Origin: Edaphochlamys debaryana
Taxonomy: Eukaryota > Chlorophyta > Chlorophyceae > Chlamydomonadales
Assembly (NCBI GenBank): GCA_016858145.1
Contig: JAEHOE010000058.1
Span: 124,001-188,000 of the forward strand
Length of the DNA: 64,000 bases
Direction: 5' to 3'
Shown: positions 10,861-22,034 of the stretch, piece by piece
Numbering within the stretch: position 1 is the first letter of the stretch
Layout: each line of letters begins with the position of its first letter
The notes under the pieces: model-generated
Database searches by the model: none
What the model saw: the letters and a program-made list of their open reading frames with translations, nothing else
Told to the model about the DNA's origin: nothing
Made by a program: the position numbers and the translations under genes

Positions 10861-13800
10861 ATGCCCCAGCGTGCCGCCGAAGCGCTATCTAGCGAAATGC
10901 TTATTGCCGGGTACAGCAACCCTTACCTTTGCACGTTCGGCGTAGTTACACTGCTGGGCATGACTCTGCTCGCCCTCGCCACAGCCGCAGAGTCGCCGCA
11001 GATTGTCCTATCAGGGTGTGAGCTGGCTACAGCGATAGCCAACAATAACGTATCTAGTATACTTCTTGTAGCGGACGCCTCCCTCGACAACGCTAAATGG
11101 GATGGCTGTGCCAAGGTGGCAAAGCCATACCGCCGCACGACAGACCTTACGGTTACTGGAGCTCAAAGCGATAGGGCTCGCTGGCCTGTGGTGGATATGG
11201 GCTTCATATCGGACAGGGTGAGAGGACTCTCGGTGCTGGGGCGGGGGGTGCAGGGGAGAGGCGAGGGCAAGTCGGGGTCGGGTACTGCGTGCCGACTTAC
11301 GACTCCGCCAAACCGCCCCAAACCGCTTGTGCTAGTATAAGTCAGCTCGGGGAGCCGCTGGGAGCTGCGGGATGCACCCCCACCCCCCACTCCCTTGGTC
11401 AGGGTGCCGCCAGGGGTGCCGCGCTTTTCGCCAGTGTACCCCTCCGCTCCGAGACCTCCCGCATCGTTCACCCGAGTAACAGGTTCTTCTAGACCCCGGA
11501 GTGACGCTGCAGTTCAGCCGCGTGGTGCTGACACGATGGCAGAGCCAGGGCCCGGTCTTCGAGGTAGGGAGGGCGCTGCCGGCGTGGTAGACTTCCCGGA
11601 CAGGGGCTGCACCCCCCTCCCTGCCATTTCTGCACTTGCTGACAACCTCTGTGAACACCTGCATTTTATTCTGCAATGTGACTGCCACTATCTGCACACT
11701 TGCTGAAACTCTCCTTCAGGTCCCCGGCCTTGACCTCACAGCACCCGGCAGCGCTCCCGCCCCGGACGCGCCGGCGCCGGCATGGGGTCACGTGCGCGCC
11801 GCCAACGCCCTCCTCGTCAGCCGTAAGTCCCTGGCCTTGAAACCAACCGTTACCTCCGGGATACAGACGACAATAGATTATAGCTGTAGAGCTACGGAAT
11901 GGACCAGGCCACCAGCCCCTTCACTGCTCCACCCCTCGCAGGCGCTTGCATGGAGCCTAGGCCCATGGCTGCCGCCATCGAGCGCTCCCGTCCCTCAGCG
12001 GCGGAAGGGCAACAGCGCTTTGTCCCCAACGCCTCCCAGCCGGGCTGTGTGCCATCCGGCACGCCGGGGGCCTCGACCAGTACGGCATGCTACGCCAGTG
12101 CCCTGGTGGCGTCTGACGTCATCCTGTACGGCACCCGGCTGGGCCGCGGGGACGCCACCGTGCTGGCGGGGTACTGGCTGGAGCTGGCGGATGCTGAGAT
12201 CAAGGTACGGCAGATGGATGCGGCGCATGTGGAGGGGCTTGGATAAAGGGAGGGGCTGGGTGCGTCGCTGCTCGACTGCCGTGCCCATGCCATGGAGCAG
12301 GGCCCTCGCAGCTACGGTAGCTGTGGCCTATCCTAACGCTGCATATCGCGCAACCGTCCGCGCCTGCCCCTGCCCCGTACCCGTGCAGTGCGAGACGGTC
12401 TTGGACGCCGGCTGCGTGGGCGACCGGGGCCCGCTGGGGTGCTTCTACTTTCTGTTTCCAAAGGACGGCAACGCATCGGCCCCCGTCGGCAGCCCGCCGC
12501 CGCGGGCGTCTCCCTCACCCGCTGCGGTGCAGCAGAGCTCCGGAGGCGGCGGGGGAACCTCTGACGCCACGGTTGGGGCCATACTGGGGGGCGTCCTGGG
12601 CGGTGAGTCGGCCCCTTGAGTTCCTTGAAGCACCCCTCGCTACACAGGAACAGTGCCAGGCAAGAATAGGTGGCCCAACTCAGGGGAGAAGCCTGCATTG
12701 CCCTCACGACTCTCGCATCCCTCTTTGTCCCGCCCGATAGGCCTGGCGGCGCTGTGCCTGCTGGCGGCTCTGGCATGGGTGCTGCTGGTGCGCCGGCGCA
12801 GCCCCGGGCGCGGGGAGGGCCCCTCCAAGCAGGTGCTGCTGCAGCCCAGCACGAACACCAGGTGCGTGCCGCGCCCCGCACGCACAGCACGCACAGCACG
12901 GGCGCAGCACCTCACCGCACAGATCATGCTGTGCTGTTGCACGAATACAGCAGGGGCAGCTGGCCAGTGGGCCTACAATACCGTACCGCAGCTGCAAAGG
13001 GACTCCGTTGCTCACAGCACACGGTGCCCCGCTGCCCTCCGCAGTGCCGCCACCGTTGAGGAGCTACCGCCCGCCCGCGGGGCGGAGCGCAGCAAGTCCG
13101 CTGGGCAGGCCAGCGCTGACGTGGAGGCTCCGCAACCGGCCACTGGCACGGGCACAGGCACGGGCACCGGTACTGGCACCGGACGGTCCTACTCGGTGCG
13201 TGCGGGGGCCGTGTATGGTTGGCCTGCTGGAGGCTTGGCGGCGTCGACAGACCGAGTCGTGGGGCTGAAGCGGCGAGCCCAAGGTTTGCACACGCGTTGA
13301 AGCGAGCCCCGCGCCGCCCCACAGGTGCACGCGGATTCCACAGCTGGGACCACCGGGCAGCATTCTGCGACCACGGACCGCCTGGATCAACAGGGTGCGT
13401 TCCCGTCTCTAGCCATGCATGTCTTCTCGGGGCTTTCTTGTTGTCAATGCCGAGCACGAGCCTGCGCCTTCGCATCCGCCATCCGCCCGTACCGATGGCC
13501 GTCGAACCGCCAAAGGGCCCTTCACACCAACCACCCAGCCATGCTCGCAGATGACGTCATCACGCCACACACCGCCATCATTCCGGGAATCGGCGTGGTT
13601 GTGGGGCTGAAGCTGCAGCAGGACACCCCAGAAGAGCCGGGAGCGAGGAGCCAGTCTGGCGACGCCTCGACGCACACCTCCATCTCTGGGCGCGCCGAGT
13701 CGGAGGCCCCACAGACGGGCCCGGGCGAGGCCGGGGAGGTGACTCTGCTGCCCCAGATCCTGGGCAAGGGCACGTTTGGCCGCGTGCAGCTGGGCACGTG

Positions 13801-16664
13801 GGGCGGACGGAGGGTGGCGGTCAAGCTCCTCAACCTCGGCCTACTATCCGCCGAGCTGGGGGCCGCAGCGTGGGACCCGCAGAAAGGGCTGGTGAAGCCA
13901 CGATCGAGCGGGCAGGAGCCGTCGCTTCTGCAGGTCGCGGCCTCAGCAGACAACCAGGACACGGCGGAGGCGGGGGTGGTGTGGGCGCCGGATGCGGGCG
14001 AGGCGGCCCGTCCTGGCGCCGCCCAGCGGGTGCCGGGGCAACGTCCCCCCGACTCCCTGTTCAACGCCATGTCGTCTGAGCTGCATCGCCTGGAGACGGA
14101 GAGCCTATGGGACAGCAACAGCCTCCTGACCTACATGGCCCCCGTTGGCCCCGCTGGGCCCACCAAGGCGGCCGCCGGTTGCGCCCACACCACGCCCGCA
14201 GTCCTCACCAGGGCGGGGCCGCGGCCGCCGCCTGTCGAGCAGCCCCATCAGAGCGCGGCAGAGGCGGCGGAAGGCGCCAAGGTGGCCAGAGCTGCGGGCG
14301 CCGACGAGCGCCCCGGCTCTAGCTTGCCGCACGCGACCGACAGCCTTCCATTGCAGGAGCCCAGCCCCGGTCTTGAGCGGCCGGCGCTCGAGCATACGGC
14401 CGCGACGGCCTCGGAGGACCCCACCACCACCACCACCACCACCACCACCACCGGGACCCAGCCTCCGGGCCGGAACGGCCCCGGCCAGTCCCACCAGCCC
14501 CCGGCGCCTGGTCTTCAGGGGGCCCCGGCTGGGGGTGCTGCCCCCGGCGCAGGCGCGCCCCTGGGCTCAACGCAGCAACAGCAGCAGCAGCAGCAGCCGC
14601 AGGGTGCAACGCTGGCCTCCGATGTCACCTTTGTGACCGCAGCCGAGACCCTGCGAGCCGGGGAGGGAGAGGACAGCCGTGCGCTCCACGGCGAGACCGA
14701 CACGGCCCCGGCATCATGCGGTGCCGGGGCCGGGGCCGGGGCCGGGACCGCGCCCGGTGGCGGCTCAGTTCACGACGGTGCAGGGGCAGGCTGCGCCGGC
14801 CTCACCCTGTCTTTGGGCGCGACAGACTCGCAATTCCTACTGCCGATGCGGCCTGGGTCGGGTCTGCGCGGCTGGGAGGCCGGGCAGTCAAAGATTGGCG
14901 CGGCGGCCGTCAAAGGCGGGGGCAAGGGGCCGGCAGCAGCACACCAGGGACCATGCCGCGGTGCTGCAGCGCTTCCTGCCATCCCCGCACTCGGGGACGA
15001 GGACGAGGGCGAGCCGGTGCTTGCCGGCCCCCCGGCGGCCCGGCCCGCGGCAGCAGCTAGGTTAGTTGAGGCCGTTCCGATGGCGCCGGCGGCAGCTGCG
15101 TCGTTGGTAGCGGGGGCCGGGGCGGCAAGGGCGGGGGCGGCGGGCCCAGCTCCTGCCGCCGCTGGCGCTGGTGCCCCCGGTCCGCCCGCTGCGTTCGAGC
15201 TGGCCCTGTGCCGCAGCTTCCTGTCCGAGGTGGAGGTCATGGCCCGCATGCGCCACCCCAACATCGTGCGGCTGCTGGCGGCCAGCCTGCAGTGAGCGAC
15301 GGGAGGGGGGACAGGGGCAGGGGCGAAGGGTCATGTGGTAGAGGCCTGTAGGGTGGTAGCGGGTAGGTTGCTCGTGCCCAAGCCCGTGCCCTGACACCCC
15401 CAATCCCCCGCCCCCAGGCCCCCCCGCATGTGCCTGGTGCTCGAGCTCATGGACACCTCCCTGGACCGACTGCTGTACGGCAGCGGGCCCGGAGGCGGAG
15501 GGCCGAGGGAGCTGCTGCCGCTGCCCAAGGTGGGGAGCAGTGGCTGGGGGCGTGGGGTGCACAAGAGGTGATGGTGGTCAGCTGTGTGGTGCAACGCGTC
15601 ACTCCTTGGTCCTCTCTCTTGCAGGTGGTGCACATTGTGCTGCAGGTGGCTCAGGCGCTGAGCTACATGCACCCGACGGTGCGTGGGAGGAGCGCGGGTT
15701 GGGGTGCGGGAGGGCTGTCGCTTGGGCCGATTCCCTCTGACGCCCTGCCCCGCCTCCTGCCCGCAGGTCATCCACTGTGACCTCAAGCCCGGCAACATCC
15801 TCCTCAGCAGGGCCGACAGCCCCACGCCCGCGGTCAAGCTGGGGGTGAGCGGGGGCTGGGGCTGGGGCTGGAGTGCCGCACAGTACCTGTGTATGCCGTG
15901 AACACGGCGTGCTGAGGACCCCAGAACCGTTTGCTGACTGGTCCCCTTTCCCCCGCGCGCCATCAGGACTTCGGGCTCTCCAGGCTTCAGAGCACGGTTC
16001 GGGCCACACTGCATGCACACGGCGGGACGGTGAGTCAGGGAGCGAGGCGCATTCGGCAGCTGGCGGCCTTCAGGCGCTACCGTGCGGCCGCTGAAGTGCT
16101 GTTGCATGATATCGCCCACCCTCGCCTGCCCTCCGGCCCTTCCCGCTCGCAGGCCGCCTACATGAGCCCTGAGACTTTCAGCCCCTACAACCACGTGGTC
16201 ACACACCACGTGGTGAGCCGACCAGGGGTCCTCGGTGCCCACGTGGCCAACAGCAATGCTCGGCGTACCCCTCCAACCAACCAACCTGTACCCTGACCCC
16301 CACATGGCAAAACCCCTTTCCCCTGCCCCTGCCCCTGCCCCTGCCCCAGGACATGTACGCCCTTGGCGTCATCCTGTGGGAGATGCTGGCCGGGCAGCCG
16401 CCCTGGCAGGGCCTGACGCTGGTGCAGATGGCCGTGGAGGTTGGGCTGAGGGGCCGCCGGCCGCCGCTGCAGGCTCTGCGCGGCGACCGCTGCCCCGACC
16501 GCCTGGTGAGCCTCATGCGCGCCTGCTGGGACCTGGACCCCCTGCGCCGCCCGGCGGCCTCGGAGGCGGCCAAGCTGCTGCTGCTGCTGCGGGAGGACCT
16601 GCAGCACGGCAAGCCCAAGTTCTTGAGCGCCTCGCAGCTCGCAGAGCCGCAGTTCTATGGGTGA
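10861..16664 (+). CDS. Receptor-like protein kinase, copy A of an inverted pair
   Basis: Fifteen exons: 10861-11217, 11483-11563, 11720-11822, 11942-12204, 12389-12602, 12741-12861, 13045-13195, 13325-13394, 13551-15291, 15418-15529, 15625-15678, 15767-15844, 15967-16029, 16153-16212, 16350-16664; 1,260 residues. An ATG at 10897 is an alternative start. Order: signal peptide-like N-terminus, degenerate ectodomain (to about residue 339), one membrane segment (LAALCLLAALAWVLLV), Gly-Thr repeat, then the kinase. Kinase marks: GKGTFGRV near 524, VAVKL near 542, alpha-C region (FLSEVEVMARMRHPNIV) near 1003, HCDLKPGN near 1092, DFGLS near 1116, AYMSPE. It looks like an active TKL-type Ser/Thr kinase. 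About 450 low-complexity residues separate the beta-3 Lys from alpha-C. Its paralogue is at 24528-30113 (-). Ligand and substrate are unknown. Intron 13395-13550 is stop-free and a multiple of three. Confidence 0.82.
14422..14597 (+). repeat. ACC and CAG codon repeats in the kinase insert
   Basis: A run of ACC triplets (14422-14452) encodes about ten Thr. A CAG-rich run (14572-14597) encodes a Gln tract. Both lie in the insertion between beta-3 and alpha-C and are absent from the paralogue, so they are likely replication-slippage products. Confidence 0.8.
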
Positions 16665-16749
16665 TAGCAGTACCGGTGCCCACCGGAATGGTCAGTGTGC
16701 TTTCATTGCAATTGGGTGCTAGCCGGGTGCCAGCCTGGTGCTAAGAGGA

Positions 16750-16754
16750 TGTAA
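16750..16754 (+). promoter_or_regulatory. Poly(A) signal TGTAA
   Basis: TGTAA, the usual chlamydomonadalean poly(A) signal, lies 86 bases after the stop of the kinase gene. Confidence 0.6.
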
Positions 16755-18884
16755 GGGCAAGGAATAAATGAATGGTGCAAGTGCATATGATGGCACGGCA
16801 AAGATCGGATGGTTCACGCGTGCAACCAAGCAGGGGTGATGGCCCCCATAACTGCTGGGAGAGTGTGATGGAGCAAAGCTCAAGCATGCATGACAGTGCA
16901 GCGCATCCAAGCGGTCATGAAGCAACAAAAGTACGCTAACTGTGCGGTTGGTGTGGGGCTGGGCAAGTGGCGCATGAGCGCTCGCATGTGAGGGGCAGGC
17001 GCCGGTCTGTCGTTAGTTATTACCGTTGTCCTGTTGCCTTGTGGCGTGACGGCCTCCTTTCTGCTCAATAATTGTCTCAAGGCGCAGAGAAGCACGCCAA
17101 GGTGTTTGTGTGTCAGGGCACCGGTGAGGGGGTGGGGCAAGGGGGCAGTGGGGCCGGGGTAGAGCTACAAGGTACGCGTCGTGATGCCGGGGAGAAGTGA
17201 AGAAGGGGATATGGTGCATTCAGGCGGGAGGGCATGGCCACCATAATCCACCAGCATGCACAAGAAGCAAGGCTAATGTGTTGGGTTCAAGGCAATGTGC
17301 AAACGGGTCTGGGTCACCAAGATTGGTTGGGATAGGGGTGCACATGTGGTAGGCCTACCTTGGGTCACGTGTGAGTCTGCCTCGGGCCGGCGTGTTGCGC
17401 CGTGACTGCACACTCGTGCACTAGCAGGCGCTTACCGCATGCTTCATCGGTGGGTTCTGTCGGTTATTGTCGTCGTCGGTTTGTTGGCTGGAGGGGCAAA
17501 AGTTTGTATGCTCGGGGGGCTGCGGGACTTGCGTAGAGGATCACCTTGTTGTCTGCCGACGTCACTGATTCCTGATTCCAAGTCAACTCGTCCTCGATTT
17601 CAAATCGACGTGAAGTTCTGGGAGTTGAAGCTTGCGCTTGTGCCCAGGAAGCCAGAAGCAGGCACCGCGTGCTAAATTTGCATCTGCACGCCAGGGGGGT
17701 CTGTGCTCGCAGGGGCCGTGTCCACTAGGGGGGGTAGAAGACATCAGGGGGGGTACTATTCTGTGTTCTGCGGCTGTGTGTAGCGCCCCATGATGGATCA
17801 CGGGCAGTATCATGTCCCCTTCCCCTTCCGGGGGCTGCTGGACTTGCAGGGGGCGGCAAGGCGAAGGGCATCACACGGTTCTGAACAGACGCTGAGGGCA
17901 TGAAGCCAGAGGCAGGGAGGGATGCGTGTTGGGGCCTGTGATGCTTGCTGGAACAAGGGTTTCCGGACCCGTGCCCCGTCGTTAAGCAGCCCGAGAAGTG
18001 CCAGTTGTGCGGTTTCGCTTGCGGGGATGTGTCGACAAGGCTGCTGGGGCTGGCCTTGGCACCACTGTCTGCACTTCTCCCCGCGGCTCCACAAAGGGCC
18101 CGCGATGGCACGGCCCTGCAAGCTTGCTTGGGTTGTCCTGTGTGCCATGGGGGAACCGGCCTAGGCGGAGGTCCGAAGGAGAGCACGTGCTGGGTGGGCC
18201 AGGGGCGAAGGACCATGAAGGACCCTAACCGTGCCCTGGTCCCCCCGACCCTGGCTGCTAATGTCCAGCCCCGGTGGGGCGACTACCGTTCCTTTTGTGC
18301 GAGTTGCGTAATTTACACAAGCCGCTGGCTGCGGTGCGGAGCCCGAGGCAGAGGACCTGGCTCGGACTCGAGCGGGAGCAAGCGACTCGACTCGGACGTG
18401 GCTTCGCGTCAGCAAGCGGCAGCCCGCGACCACCTGTGGAGACACTAGATTCAGCAACTGTCGACGCATAACTAGGGCTGGCTTCGGCGCTCGCGTGAAG
18501 GCCTCACCTCTCGCCCAGGTCGTAAGCAAGGTGATGCCGACGGTTGCACGACGGGGCGACCCATCGCGCGATGGCAACGATAAAGGCCCCCGCGCTCTCC
18601 CAACGCTGCACATACGTAGAGAGCTCTCTCGCACTGCTCCAGCAACAAGCTCGAGCCCCAATCCGCCCGAAACAACAACACGAGAACCTTGGGACCTCGG
18701 CTTGCTGCACCTCAGTGCGCATAGAGCTCGGTGCCTTGCTCCTCCTAGCCCATTGTGACTCGTTACGAGACATTGTAGCGCTCCACTGCGTCGGAGCTGT
18801 GGAAGGGCAAGGGCCGCTTGAAGGGATTCACATCGTCGCGCTCAGGCTTCCGGGAGGTAGACGTAGCGTCGGCCGGTCGCCAGT
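16755..18884. other. Intergenic region, no gene recognised
   Basis: About 2.1 kb between kinase copy A and the FBPase start. Short open frames have no recognisable domain. The last few hundred bases should hold the FBPase promoter and 5' UTR, but I see no clear TATA box. Confidence 0.5.
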
Positions 18885-21800
18885 ATGGCGCTACTTGGCT
18901 CGACAATGAAGCCACTCATCGCTCGTCGCCCGGCGTCACCGGCGTCAGTGCCGGGGGTTGCATGCCGGAAGAGCGTCGTCGCTCGCGTGGCCCACATGCC
19001 GGACACCGAGGCCCACACACCACAGCCAAAGACTTCGGCGAACCGCGCTGCGGATATGGTGTCGGCAGGTGCGTCGACGAGATGGCGAGGGTCGCGCGTC
19101 GTTGACCCCGCGCAGTTGCATTCCTCAGCCAGTTGCACTCCAGCTGCAACGGATGGTGGTATCGCACCTACCGAGAGCCTGCGAACCAGCTTCCGGAGGT
19201 CGCCGAGTCAAGTCCCGACCCTAACGCCCAATGCCACGCAGGACACGCCGTTGCGGGGGGCCCTGACTACTCAACCGTGCAGCGCAACCTTGCCCTGGAG
19301 CTCGTGCGCGTCACAGAGGCCGCAGCGCTAGCTGCCGGCCGCTGGTTTGGCAAGGGCGACAAGAATGCTGCGGATCAGGTGCGTCGCGACGCGCCCGCGG
19401 AGCCCTCAATATCACCCCCGCCGCGTCCCAACCCTGCCACGTCGCTTCATCCCTGCGTTCAACGGGTGTCGTCTCGAAAAAGCGACTCCTTGACCGTTGC
19501 ACAACCGCCGTCCCACGCCACGTCGGCACCCGCTGACAGCCCCTCCCACCCCCCGCGCCTCTCCCCGGGCCTGCAGGCTGCCGTGGACATGATGCGCAAG
19601 GTGCTCAACAGCGTGGCCATGGACGGAGTGGTGGTCATCGGCGAGGGCGAGAAGGACGAGGTGCGCTGATTCGGGGATTCCAGGAGGTTGCAGCCGAGCA
19701 AATCCATGCGCAAGTCCCTGTCTGCCTCCAAGCCTCGTCGCACAATCCCCGTGTCGCCGGTCTCCTTTCTGCCCCCGCCAGGCGCCCATGCTCTACTGCG
19801 GCGAGCGCATTGGTGACGGCAGGTGAGGCGCCCCGCGCTAGCCTGCCCGCCTGTAGCGCTGCCGTCATCGCCCCCCCTCCTTCACACCGCCTTGTCGCCG
19901 ACACTGCGACGCCCTTTCCCCGCCCTCCCCTGTAGCCCCCGGTGCCCGGCCCAACTCACCGTTCTGCCCCCTCTCTATCTCCTTCCCTGCCCCCCCGCCC
20001 CCAGCATGTTCCCCAAGACCGACATCGCCGTTGACCCCCTGGACGGCACCTCGCTCACCAGCCAGGGCCGCAACGGGGCCATCTCGGTGCGTGGGAACTG
20101 GGAAGGTTGGGCCGCGGGGCTCCAAGCGGGCAGTGCTATGGGGCCCCCTCCAGCCGAGTTCGCCAGGGGTTGTCCCGGCCCCTCTTCCTCCCACCTGCTC
20201 ACGGCCTCCCCGCCTCCCCCTCCCCCTTGGTCGCCCCTCCCCCCCCCCAGGTCATTGCGGTGGCCGAGCGCGGCGCCCTGTTCGACCCGGGCCCGTGCAT
20301 GTACATGGAGAAGCTGGCCGTGGGGCCCCAGGTGGGCCCGGGCTGGGCCCCATATTGAATGGGCAATCGGGACCAACTGCTCCGCAGCGCACCGCGCCTT
20401 CACCCAGAGCCCCGTCCAAGCGTCGCACCCCCTTCGCCCACCCCGCTACGCGCCCCACACTCGGCCGCCCCTTCTCCCCAACCTCCCCCTCTCCTCCCCT
20501 CCCTGACCCCTCCCTCTACCCCCCTATGTCTGCCCCCCTGTCAGGTCGACCCCGAGTCTGTGTCCCTGGACTACTCGGTGCGCCACAACATCAAGTGGGT
20601 GGCCCGCGCCCTGGACAAGCCAGTGAGCGACGTGACGGTGCTCATGCTGGACCGCCCGCGGCACGAGGACCTCATCCGCCAGGTGGGGGGAGGGAGGGGG
20701 GTGGTGTAGGGGAGGGATGTGGGAGCAGTGTTGCAGTTTTGCAGAGGAAGCTGCATCTATCAAGCTTGTGCAGACGGGGATGCTTGATACATTGCCCCTC
20801 TCCCTCTCAAACCCGCTCGCTCGCCTCCCTTGTGACCTGCCGCAGTGCCGCGAGGCGGGTGCGCGCATCCGGCTCATCTCTGACGGCGACGTGGCGGGGG
20901 CCATCGAGGTGGCCAAGGCGGGGGGCCCGGTGGACATGCTGCTAGGCATCGGGGGCACACCGGAGGGCGTCATCGCGGGTGAGGACCGTGGGAAGGGAGT
21001 CGGGGACGAGGGCGTGGGCGGGGATGGCACGGTTGCGGGAGCCGTGGAAGTACGAGTCCCGCACCTCTCACATTCCGCTACCGATACTCATCATCCCTGT
21101 CCGCTGCTTGCGCTCCGCAGCCTGCGCGCTCAAGTGCATGGGGGGCCACATCCAGGGCCGCCTGTGGCCGCGCAATGAGAAGGAGCGGGAGGCGGCTATC
21201 GCCCGCGGATACGACTTGAACAAGATCCTCCTCATGGTGGGTGGGAGCCGGGGCCTGGGGGCGGGGCCTAGGGTCGGGGATCTTCGTCACCACTGCGTCC
21301 TCTCTAATCACCTGCCATCAAGCACCTCCCACGCATCCACTCCGTGCCAGCTCTTGCGAAACCCGCCCGTCCAACGCGGTCCGTTCCCTGCCCCTCCCCT
21401 CCTCCCTACCCCTCCAGGACGACCTGTGCAAGGGCGATGACGTGTTCTTCGCCGCCACCGGGGTGAGCGACGGCGACCTGCTCCGCGGCGTGCGGTACCA
21501 CTCCGGCGGCGCCTCGACCAACTCGATCGTCATGCGATGCAAGAGCGGCACGGGTGGGTGGGCGGTGGTGGTGGTGGTGGGGAAGGGAGGGGGGCAAGGG
21601 ACGGGCGCAGGGCTGAGCGGGGACAGGGTGTTTGGTGGCCGCGAACCTATCTCTCGGCGGAGTTCGAGTGGCGTGGTCTAACCTGCACCGCGGGTCCGGC
21701 GTACGAATCTGGATCTCACCCGCCTTTGCCTCCCACGTTCCTTGTGTTGCCCGGGTGTGCAGTGCGGTTCGTGGAGACGTACCACAAGTGGACCAAGCCC

Positions 21801-21950
21801 TCCCTGACCAACCCCGAGGACGTCTTCGAGTCCAGCGAAGACCTCTTTCACACCGCCCCGCGCCACACCGGCAACGCCTACGGCCCCCACTACGGAGGAG
21901 CCCCCGCGGGCCGGGGCGCCGGCCAGCGCCCGCCCTGGGCGGGTGTGTGA
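18885..21950 (+). CDS. Class II (GlpX-type) fructose-1,6-bisphosphatase, possibly FBP/SBPase, putative plastid form
   Basis: Eleven exons: 18885-19068, 19242-19378, 19577-19660, 19782-19822, 20005-20086, 20251-20331, 20545-20682, 20846-20978, 21121-21236, 21418-21553, 21763-21950; 439 residues. It hydrolyses fructose-1,6-bisphosphate (cyanobacterial relatives also sedoheptulose-1,7-bisphosphate). GlpX marks: [98 protein letters not shown] and a C-terminal FVETYHKW block. Exon 1 starts [16 protein letters not shown], Ala/Arg/Ser/Val-rich and poor in acids, like a transit peptide; MKPL at 18906 is an alternative start. The exon 1-2 join is inferred from phase. This is the bacterial/cyanobacterial enzyme type, not the plant class I FBPase. 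It sits between the inverted kinase genes with no obvious functional link. Confidence 0.9.
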
Positions 21951-22029
21951 GGCCGTGGGCGGGAGCGAGCCGGAGTGGGCGACGAGCTGCAGCGGAGGGA
22001 GGAGCGGCTGTTGATGGGAGGCAGCCGGT

Positions 22030-22034
22030 TGTAA
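22030..22034 (+). promoter_or_regulatory. Poly(A) signal TGTAA
   Basis: TGTAA lies 80 bases after the FBPase stop, at a normal distance for this lineage. Confidence 0.65.

Noticed and set aside
11493..11563. Acceptor at CTTCTAG for kinase A exon 2
   Set aside because: It gives the wrong phase. The acceptor ten bases upstream (AACAG|GTTCTT) restores LLDPGVT, matching copy B.
16665..18884. tRNA genes or transposon ends between kinase A and FBPase
   Set aside because: No cloverleaf with a matching T-loop and no terminal inverted repeats with target duplications could be seen.
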